Of a stretch of DNA of 11,854 nt, positions 7,069 to 11,854 are shown in pieces. The position numbers and the translations under genes were made by a program. This DNA is from an uncultured Bacteroidales bacterium (GTDB lineage: Bacteria > Bacteroidota > Bacteroidia > Bacteroidales > UBA932): positions 1 through 11,854 of the forward strand of contig CAMJHJ010000059.1 in the NCBI GenBank assembly GCA_946405485.1, in the 5' to 3' direction. The notes under the pieces were generated by a model. The model saw nothing but the letters and a program-made list of their open reading frames with translations, searched no databases and had not been told where the DNA came from. Position 1 is the first letter of the stretch. Each line of letters starts with the position of its first letter.

Positions 7069-8240
7069 AACCGCGCGTGCTTTTTGTCCTGCATTTGCCG
7101 CCGCCCATCCACGGAGCCTCGACAGTGGGCCTTCGCATCCGGGAAAGCGATGCTGTGAATGCGGCCTTTGATGCCCGCTACATCAATCTTTCCACATCGG
7201 AGAGCATTGCAGAAATCGGCCAGGTGGGTTTTCATAAGTTCATTGTCATGGCGGCTCTTCTCAGGAGTATCCGGGAAGAAGTGCGCACATTCCGCCCGGA
7301 CCTCGTCTATCTGACGCCCTCCATCGGTTTCCCGGGTGTCCTGAAGGACTGGTGGGTTGTCCGTTCGCTCCGGCGTTCCGGCTGCCATCTGGTTTTCCAT
7401 TTACATAACAAAGGGACTTCGGACCGTTTTTATGCCCGTTGGCTATATCGTTCGCTCTTCAAGGAAGCGGATGTCATCCTGCTGTCGAAACGCCTGTATG
7501 CCGATATTCAGGGCTTCGTCCCTTGGGAGCGGGTGTCTGTTTGTCCGAATGGTGTGCTGCCGGTCGAACCGCAACAATCAGGGGCTGGAAAAAGGCCTCG
7601 CCTGTTGTTCCTGTCCAACTTGATTCCTTCCAAAGGATTGTATGTTGTCCTGGATGCCTGCAAAAAGTTGAAAGACAGGAATGTCGATTTTGAATGCGTC
7701 TTCGCCGGCGCCCCTTCGAAGGCCTGCCCGGAAGCTGTTTTCCGGAAAGCCGTGGCCGAGCGAGGGTTGGACGGATTCGTACATTATGTCGGGGGGAAGT
7801 CCGGAACGGAGAAGGACAGACTGTTCGCCGAAGCGGATGTCTTTGTCTTCCCGACCTTTTATCCCCGTGAGTGCTTTCCGCTGGTCATTCTGGAAGCCAT
7901 GAGTGCCGGCTTGCCCGTCGTTACAACCCCGGAAGGGGCCATCCCGGATATGGTCCGGGATGGCGTATCCGGTTTCCTGTGTCCGCAACAGGACGCGGAG
8001 AAGACGGCGGAGTGTTTGGTGCGGCTGATCAAGGATCCGGCGCTCCGTAGGGGAATGGGAGAAAAAGGAAGGGAGATTTACCGGGAGAAATACGGTTTGA
8101 ATTGCTTCGAAAATCAGTTGATTGCCTCACTGAAGCTTTTTCTCAGGCGACGGAATCCGGCTGTTGAGCAAGATGGCTCCGCCAACGATAAGGGCCACCT
8201 CCGCAACGAGGATCCATCCGGTCGGGACCCATTGGCATAG
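7065..8240 (+). CDS. GT4 family glycosyltransferase (second of two) with unusual C-terminal tail
   Basis: A 391-residue GT-B retaining glycosyltransferase. It opens with VLFVLHLPPPIHGAST (5-20), the glycine-containing N-terminal loop typical of GT4 enzymes. The donor domain shows LLFLSNLIPSKGLYVVLDA (180-198) and the E-x7-E motif within RECFPLVILEAMSAGLPVV (268-286; Glu269/Glu277). GVSGFLCPQQD (300-310) follows. The family fold appears complete near LIASLKLFLRRR (352-363). The last 28 residues or so are polar, lack hydrophobic pattern, and are read from the strand opposite the end of the WecA-like gene (8127-8240). This suggests the ancestral stop was lost and translation runs on into the convergent gene. 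The ATG at 7065 overlaps the preceding TGA (ATGA). It is the last gene of the plus-strand operon and is not closely related to its GT4 neighbour in obvious sequence. Confidence 0.9.
   Translation: MKPRVLFVLHLPPPIHGASTVGLRIRESDAVNAAFDARYINLSTSESIAEIGQVGFHKFIVMAALLRSIREEVRTFRPDLVYLTPSIGFPGVLKDWWVVRSLRRSGCHLVFHLHNKGTSDRFYARWLYRSLFKEADVILLSKRLYADIQGFVPWERVSVCPNGVLPVEPQQSGAGKRPRLLFLSNLIPSKGLYVVLDACKKLKDRNVDFECVFAGAPSKACPEAVFRKAVAERGLDGFVHYVGGKSGTEKDRLFAEADVFVFPTFYPRECFPLVILEAMSAGLPVVTTPEGAIPDMVRDGVSGFLCPQQDAEKTAECLVRLIKDPALRRGMGEKGREIYREKYGLNCFENQLIASLKLFLRRRNPAVEQDGSANDKGHLRNEDPSGRDPLA
8127..8240. other. Convergent antisense overlap of two coding sequences (114 bp)
   Basis: Codons 355-391 plus the stop of the plus-strand GT4 gene lie opposite the final 37 codons plus stop of the minus-strand WecA-like gene. 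The two frames share codon boundaries: the plus codon TCA at 8127-8129 (Ser355) is the complement of the minus TGA stop. On the minus side the segment encodes a normal-looking hydrophobic C-terminal helix (ILVAEVALIVGGAILL). On the plus side it encodes a polar tail with no family match that I recognise. The real constraint is therefore probably on the minus frame. No hairpin plus T-run terminator was seen in it. Confidence 0.85.
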
Positions 8241-9167
8241 CCAGTAGTTCAAGGCTGTGTGGAAGAGGGTGATTCCCACCAGGAGCAGCCGTGTCTGTCG
8301 CTGGCTGAGCCCTTTCCGCATCAGCAGATGATGAATGTGGTTATTGTCGGGATGGACAACACTGATTCCATGGGTGACGCGGAACAAAGCGACACGGGCC
8401 ATGTCCATCAGGGGAATGAGCAGGGGAGCCAAAGTTACCAGGAGCCCTGTCCGCGGATGTCCGCACTGGCCGCTGTGCAGCCCCAGGAAGACGATGACCA
8501 ACCCCAAGGTCCAGCAACCGGTGTCGCCCATGAAGACCTTTTCCGGCAGGTTGAAGCTCAGGAAGGCGACGAGGATACCTACGGTAGCAACCGCCAGGAT
8601 GGCAAAGGCCGCATTCCCTTCCAGATATTCCACGGTCCCGGATACCAGCAGGGAACAGATGCATAGCTCTGCGGACAGTCCGTCGATACCATCGATCAGG
8701 TTCACAGCGTTGACGATATGGAGGACGATGGCCGCTGTGGCGATATATCCGAACCAGCCCAACGTGCTGATTCCGAAGATATGGTCCGGATACATCAGGT
8801 AAACGCCGCCTGTCAGGAAGATGAGGGTGGCCAAGATCTGGAAACGGAATTTTCCCTTGGGGGAAACACGATACAGGTCCTCCCGGATGCCCAGCAGGTA
8901 TAGGATGAATGCGGCCCCCCAAAGGGACAGGAAGGACCGTTGCCAGTCCCCGGTAAACCCCATTCCTATCGGAACGGTCAAACTCAGGAGCGGAAAGATG
9001 CATAGGCCGCCAAGCCGTGGAACCGGGACTTTATGGTGTTTTCGCTCGTCCGGCAGGTCCAGCAGGTGCATTTTATGGGCCCATCGGGTGAGTCCCCAGA
9101 TACTCAGGAAGCCCAGGACGGCCCCCAGAACAAACTCGAGTATCGTAATCAATCGTATCTCGGTCAT
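8127..9167 (-). CDS. wecA: WecA/MraY-superfamily polyprenyl-phosphate HexNAc-1-phosphate transferase
   Basis: A 346-residue polytopic membrane enzyme that moves a sugar-1-phosphate (typically GlcNAc-1-P from UDP-GlcNAc) onto undecaprenyl phosphate, the first step of lipid-linked glycan assembly. Family motifs in order are LPDERKHHKVPVPRLGG (38-54), the GxxDD-region as GIREDL (93-98), NAVNLIDGIDGLSA (153-166; Asp159/Asp162), VFMGDTGCWTLG (211-222; Asp215) and HPDNNHIHHLL (272-282). The last is the HIHH motif that separates WecA/TagO/WbpL-type enzymes from MraY. Hydrophobic segments fill most of the rest, and the length is normal. The usual first aspartate of the DD pair appears as Glu97. It lies opposite to both neighbours, has its own promoter (9178-9209), and overlaps the GT4 gene tail to tail. 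The symbol marks the family; the exact sugar (GlcNAc, FucNAc, QuiNAc) is not known. Confidence 0.93.
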   Translation of the reverse strand: MTEIRLITILEFVLGAVLGFLSIWGLTRWAHKMHLLDLPDERKHHKVPVPRLGGLCIFPLLSLTVPIGMGFTGDWQRSFLSLWGAAFILYLLGIREDLYRVSPKGKFRFQILATLIFLTGGVYLMYPDHIFGISTLGWFGYIATAAIVLHIVNAVNLIDGIDGLSAELCICSLLVSGTVEYLEGNAAFAILAVATVGILVAFLSFNLPEKVFMGDTGCWTLGLVIVFLGLHSGQCGHPRTGLLVTLAPLLIPLMDMARVALFRVTHGISVVHPDNNHIHHLLMRKGLSQRQTRLLLVGITLFHTALNYWLCQWVPTGWILVAEVALIVGGAILLNSRIPSPEKKLQ

Positions 9168-9177
9168 GGTTTCCGTA

Positions 9178-9209
9178 CAAAATTAGGAATAATTCCCATT
9201 TTAGACAAA
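9178..9209 (-). promoter_or_regulatory. Bacteroidales-type promoter for the WecA-like gene
   Basis: Read on the minus strand, TTTG (9209-9206) is followed by a 20-base spacer and then TAATTTTG (9185-9178). This matches the Bacteroides -33/-7 consensus TTTG - 19 to 21 - TAnnTTTG in both boxes and spacing. The start codon begins 10 bases after the -7 box, so if transcription starts a few bases after the box, the 5' leader is only about 5-7 bases. It lies in the 55-bp divergent spacer 9168-9222. I saw no equivalent plus-strand -7 box there for the beta-helix gene. Confidence 0.72.
9186..9196. repeat. 11-bp inverted repeat GGAAT-A-ATTCC in the divergent spacer
   Basis: Five-base perfect arms around one central base, lying directly against the -7 box of the WecA-gene promoter and inside its spacer. 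It could be a small operator, but it is short and AT-rich in the middle and could arise by chance. A related string, GGAATAATCC, sits at the same place in the gmhA promoter (10725-10734). Confidence 0.35.
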
Positions 9210-9222
9210 CGCTTCGTTCAAT

Positions 9223-10731
9223 ATGCGAATCAAGCGATATCTCGGTGTACTGACTGCCGCCCTCTGGTCCGTCTCGCTTCTGGCAGGGACGATCCGGGTA
9301 CGTACGCAAGCGGATTTCGATGCGATGCCGGAACGGGTCCGTGGGGAACTCGAAGCCGGGGAGAAGCGGATCGAAGTCCGTTTTGAGCAAGGACGCTACC
9401 GTTTCTCCGAGGACCATCTCCGCCTGGAGTATCCCGACGCGGCTGGTGTCTTCCTGGTTTTGGACGGTGGCGGAGCCATCCTGACAGGCGCAGGCGAGGG
9501 AACGCCTTCCGCTGGGAATTTCCCTCCGGGCCTGTGTCAGGTGGTCCGGAAGGCCCGTTCCTTAGTCGAACCGGCCGGGCAAGGCCGCTGGCGCATCCGG
9601 ATGAGGGGGGCGGACAACGTAAGCGATCTGAATGCGGCCGATTGTCAAGGACTCTATGTGATTGTAACCCAATGGTATCGCAGCGGATGCTATCCGGTCC
9701 GTGAAATCCGGGGAGGCTCCGTGTATTTCGATTCGGAAGAGTCCCTGTCAGAACTCAACCTGGACTTTCGGTACGGGCGGAGTTTTCCGAAGTACATGTT
9801 CGTCCATGATCCGGTCCGGAAACAGGCGGCCCGTTTCCTCACGCTTTGGGGCGGTGAGCTGGGACATTTGGGGATCAAAAACTTCCAGTTTATCGGAAAC
9901 GGAGGAAAGGATTATCTGATCCAGCTTTTCCAGACTGTCGTGGATTCCGTCGAGGTGACCGGTTGTCGCTTTGAAGCGCTCCAGGACCGTGCCCTCAGCA
10001 CCCACTTCATCCGCAATGTCTCTTTCCACGATAATGTCATAGTAAACTGCTACCGCTTGACCTTGTATGTCGATATGTTTTCTCCTGGTGCGCGCATATT
10101 CGGCAATACTTTCCGAAATAACGGCCTTGCCTTCGAAGGGCAGGCCGTCATGGAGTCACTGGGGGAGGATATGCATGTCCATGACAATGTCTTCGAAGAC
10201 TTCACCTACGCCGGTATCATCACCGGCATCCATTTCACCAATGACAATCCCGTATCGACCTCCGGTGTCATCGAGCGTAATGAGTTCTATATGACGGAGG
10301 CCTTCCGGAAAGAACCGTCCCGGACGCTGATGGACTGCGGGGCTATCTACATCGGCACGATGAACAAGGACCTGACGGTCCGCAACAACTATGTCCATGA
10401 TTTCATCGGCTCGAAAGACTACCGGGGCATCTTCGGAGACGACGGAGCATCGAATGTCCAGGTGTATGGGAACCTCGTATTGAATGTTGGTGCTCCCTAT
10501 TGCATCGATTTCCGGCGGGTGGAGGAGGTGGAGAAGCGCCCGGACAGCCATGCCCGCCGGGTCAATGTGGGAAATCGCATCTATGGCAACACGGTCGACG
10601 GTCCTGTCCGGTTCGAACGCAGGGGCGGAGACGACGGGTGTTACAAGGGTGAGGACACCCTCGTGCGGACGGAGACGCAGAAAAGACAGGCCGTGCAGAA
10701 ATGGAGGCGGGGATTGAAATCCCAGGAATAA
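9223..10731 (+). CDS. Secreted right-handed parallel beta-helix protein
   Basis: A 502-residue protein with an N-terminal signal peptide: basic MRIKR, hydrophobic YLGVLTAALWSVSLL, and probable cleavage near residue 21-22. There is no lipobox cysteine, so signal peptidase I export to the periplasm or beyond is expected. Residues about 23-200 form a mixed leading domain with a VFLVLDGGGAILTG turn (76-89) typical of pectin-lyase-like folds. From about 215 to 460, repeating turns such as VSFHDNVIVNC (266-276), ARIFGNTFRNN (290-300), DMHVHDNVFED (316-326), LTVRNNYVHDF (384-394), NVQVYGNLVLN (411-421) and NRIYGNTVDG (451-460) show a parallel beta-helix. Conserved-looking acidic clusters DCGAIYIG (371-378) and GIFGDDGASN (402-411) resemble active-site turns of beta-helix polysaccharide lyases and hydrolases. 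The C-terminus is basic, and no sorting domain was seen. It may cleave, epimerise or bind a glycan, possibly the product of this locus. No enzyme class can be assigned. Confidence 0.85.
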   Translation: MRIKRYLGVLTAALWSVSLLAGTIRVRTQADFDAMPERVRGELEAGEKRIEVRFEQGRYRFSEDHLRLEYPDAAGVFLVLDGGGAILTGAGEGTPSAGNFPPGLCQVVRKARSLVEPAGQGRWRIRMRGADNVSDLNAADCQGLYVIVTQWYRSGCYPVREIRGGSVYFDSEESLSELNLDFRYGRSFPKYMFVHDPVRKQAARFLTLWGGELGHLGIKNFQFIGNGGKDYLIQLFQTVVDSVEVTGCRFEALQDRALSTHFIRNVSFHDNVIVNCYRLTLYVDMFSPGARIFGNTFRNNGLAFEGQAVMESLGEDMHVHDNVFEDFTYAGIITGIHFTNDNPVSTSGVIERNEFYMTEAFRKEPSRTLMDCGAIYIGTMNKDLTVRNNYVHDFIGSKDYRGIFGDDGASNVQVYGNLVLNVGAPYCIDFRRVEEVEKRPDSHARRVNVGNRIYGNTVDGPVRFERRGGDDGCYKGEDTLVRTETQKRQAVQKWRRGLKSQE

Positions 10732-10743
10732 TCCTTACATTTG
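10714..10743 (+). promoter_or_regulatory. Bacteroidales-type promoter for gmhA, nearly leaderless
   Basis: TTG (10714-10716) is followed by 19 bases and TACATTTG (10736-10743), matching the Bacteroides -33/-7 pattern. Only four bases (TCGT) separate the -7 box from the gmhA ATG at 10748. Transcription would then start at or within a few bases of the start codon, giving a leaderless or near-leaderless mRNA. The -33 box and most of the spacer lie within the last codons of the beta-helix gene. The start site is inferred from the usual box-to-start distance, not observed. Confidence 0.68.
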
Positions 10744-10747
10744 TCGT

Positions 10748-11341
10748 ATGAAACAAGACAGAACACGGGAGTGTATCCAGGCACAGTTGGAAGAATCCAT
10801 CCGCGTCAAGCAGGCACTGCTCTCCGAGGAAACGTTGATAGAGACGATAGCCACCATCGCCAGGGTGGTTGTAGATGCGTATCGTTCCGGCCACAAGACC
10901 CTTTGGGCTGGAAACGGCGGCAGCGCGGCCGATGCCCAGCATATGGCCGGCGAACTAGTCAATAAATTCTCATTCGACCGCCCGGGGCTGGCTGCACTGT
11001 CCCTTTCCACGGATACGTCCATCATCACGGCCGTCGGTAACGATTATGGATTCGATCGGCTGTTCGCCCGACAGATTGAGGCGCAGGGACGCGCCGGAGA
11101 CGTCTTCATCGGAATCTCTACTTCCGGGAAATCGCCAAACCTCGTCAATGCCTTGGCGGCCTGCCGGAAAAAGGACATTATCTCTGTTGCCATTGTGGGC
11201 GCGAATCCCTGTCCGATGGACGATTACGACTATGTGATTCACGTTCCGTCCTCGGTGACTCCGCGGATTCAGGAATGCCAGACGCTGATCGGTCACATCT
11301 TGTGCTATCTGGTGGAGGAGGCCCTGTTCGGTCAGGGATAG
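10748..11341 (+). CDS. gmhA: Sedoheptulose-7-phosphate isomerase GmhA
   Basis: A 197-residue SIS-domain enzyme that converts sedoheptulose 7-phosphate to D-glycero-D-manno-heptose 7-phosphate, the first step towards ADP- or GDP-heptose for LPS core or other heptose glycans. AGNGGSAADAQHMAGEL (54-70) contains the metal-site pair His65 and Glu69. STSGKSPN (124-131) is the phosphate-binding SIS loop. IQECQTLIGHILC (174-186) supplies Gln175 and His183, in the same eight-residue spacing as the zinc ligands of known GmhA proteins. TDTSIITAVGNDYGFD (88-103) is also family-typical, and the length is standard. It has its own promoter 16 bases after the beta-helix stop. Its stop TAG (11339-11341) directly abuts the stop of the convergent WecG-like gene. 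GmhB, HddA or HddC partners are not in view. A DiaA-like SIS role is less likely given the complete metal site. Confidence 0.95.
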   Translation: MKQDRTRECIQAQLEESIRVKQALLSEETLIETIATIARVVVDAYRSGHKTLWAGNGGSAADAQHMAGELVNKFSFDRPGLAALSLSTDTSIITAVGNDYGFDRLFARQIEAQGRAGDVFIGISTSGKSPNLVNALAACRKKDIISVAIVGANPCPMDDYDYVIHVPSSVTPRIQECQTLIGHILCYLVEEALFGQG

Positions 11342-11854
11342 TTATTTCCCGAGTTTCTCCCGAACGACCATCCGAAAGAAGGTAAAGTCGCTGATGAAGA
11401 CTCTGCGCCACATTCTGCGCGGTTCCTTGAGGAAACGGTAGAGCCACTCCAGTCCCAGATCGATCCATTTCTGCGGTGCACGTTTTACCGTCCCGGCGAA
11501 GAAGTCGAAGACGGCACCGATAGCACCAGCGTGGCACCGGATTTCGAGTTCGTCCCAATGGTCATGGAGCCATTTTTCCTGCTTGGGAGCCGTCATGCCC
11601 ACCCAGAGCAGATCCGGGTCGGCCGCGTTGACTGCGCTTACCATCGACAGGCTCTCTTCCGCTGTAAATACGGCTTTGTACGGAGGCGAATAGGTGATTA
11701 CCCGGACATTCGGATAGGTTACTTTCGCCTTTTCTTCGATGCGTGCGAGCGTTGCGGGGCTGCTCCCCAGGAAGAAGCAAGTTCCACCCTCCTCGTTCAG
11801 CTTTTCCATTTCATACGCAAACAGGTCTGCGCCGGCGATCTTTTCGTCCGGCGC
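11342..11854 (-). CDS. WecG/TagA/CpsF family glycosyltransferase, C-terminal part (partial)
   Basis: The minus-strand frame is open from the right window edge to TAA at 11344-11342, giving 170 visible residues. Some 70-80 N-terminal residues of a roughly 240-residue family are missing. An internal ATG at 11809 is not the start, because the upstream residues (KIAGADLF, visible 5-12) match the family. Other motifs are CFFLGSSP (26-33), VGMTAPKQEKW (85-95), GAVFDFFAGTVKRAP (113-127) and LEWLYRFLKEPRR (135-147), the arginine-rich C-terminal appendage. Family members (WecG, TagA) transfer ManNAcA or ManNAc from UDP to GlcNAc-PP-undecaprenol, the step after WecA/TagO. The WecA-like gene on the same strand, two genes away, makes that role plausible here. 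The N-terminal catalytic aspartate region lies outside the window. It meets gmhA stop to stop with no spacer. Confidence 0.92.
   Translation of the reverse strand, partial: APDEKIAGADLFAYEMEKLNEEGGTCFFLGSSPATLARIEEKAKVTYPNVRVITYSPPYKAVFTAEESLSMVSAVNAADPDLLWVGMTAPKQEKWLHDHWDELEIRCHAGAIGAVFDFFAGTVKRAPQKWIDLGLEWLYRFLKEPRRMWRRVFISDFTFFRMVVREKLGK

Noticed and set aside
8127..8165. Possible intrinsic terminator (AAGCTT followed by a T-run) at the end of the GT4 and WecA-like genes
   Set aside because: AAGCTT is only a six-base palindrome with no GC-rich stem, and the T-run is part of Leu/Phe codons; no convincing hairpin was found.
6007..8240. Tandem duplication giving the two adjacent GT4 genes
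   Set aside because: Beyond the shared family motifs the two proteins differ in N-terminal motif, length and the sequence around the E-x7-E site, so a recent duplication is not supported.
8341..9003. 220-codon second minus-strand frame within the WecA-like gene, which could suggest a frameshifted duplicate
   Set aside because: The WecA frame is continuous from start to stop with all motifs in order, so the other frame is only a shadow.
9197..9222. A plus-strand promoter for the beta-helix gene in the divergent spacer
   Set aside because: No TAnnTTTG-like box in the right orientation and position was found, so I could not support one; its promoter may be atypical or lie inside the WecA-like gene.

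Overview
The window is almost entirely coding and holds a surface-polysaccharide (O-antigen or exopolysaccharide type) biosynthesis locus. Three things point to Bacteroidota, most likely order Bacteroidales: the style of the flippase, polymerase and glycosyltransferase sequences; the lack of well-placed Shine-Dalgarno sites; and two promoters matching the Bacteroides form TTTG/TTG - 19 to 21 bp - TAnnTTTG. By eye the base composition is moderately GC-rich (mid-50s percent, not computed), which would suit Alistipes-like or similar higher-GC members better than Bacteroides itself. Genus is not determined.

Region 1 (1-8240, plus strand) is one tightly packed operon with no gap larger than 6 bp. 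It contains the tail of an unidentified gene, a Wzx flippase, an uncharacterised GT-A-like glycosyltransferase, a GT-D-type (DUF1792-like) glycosyltransferase, a left-handed beta-helix O-acetyltransferase, a Wzy-like polymerase, a GT2 glycosyltransferase and two GT4 glycosyltransferases. The junctions are overlaps of 1, 8, 41, 1, 0, 11 and 4 bases plus one 6-base gap, so translational coupling is likely throughout. The promoter lies upstream of the window.

Region 2 (8127-9167, minus strand) is a WecA/MraY-superfamily polyprenyl-phosphate sugar-1-phosphate transferase, the probable initiating enzyme. Its 3' end overlaps the end of the second GT4 gene by 114 bp, tail to tail. A 55-bp divergent spacer carries its promoter.

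Region 3 (9223-11854) has a secreted right-handed beta-helix protein and gmhA (sedoheptulose-7-phosphate isomerase) on the plus strand. Then, on the minus strand and abutting gmhA with no spacer, comes the C-terminal part of a WecG/TagA/CpsF glycosyltransferase that runs off the window.

Working model: the WecA homologue loads HexNAc-1-phosphate onto undecaprenyl phosphate, and the WecG/TagA homologue probably adds the second sugar. The operon glycosyltransferases then extend the repeat unit, the acetyltransferase decorates it, Wzx flips it and Wzy polymerises it. GmhA feeds a heptose precursor pathway whose other steps are not in view. The beta-helix protein may act on a glycan outside the cytoplasm. 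No tRNA, rRNA, CRISPR array, transposase, prophage gene or clear intrinsic terminator was seen. I did not find a clearly new defence-type or regulatory system. The least described parts are the GT-A-like/GT-D gene pair, the beta-helix protein, the antisense gene overlap and the two near-leaderless promoters that share a small motif.
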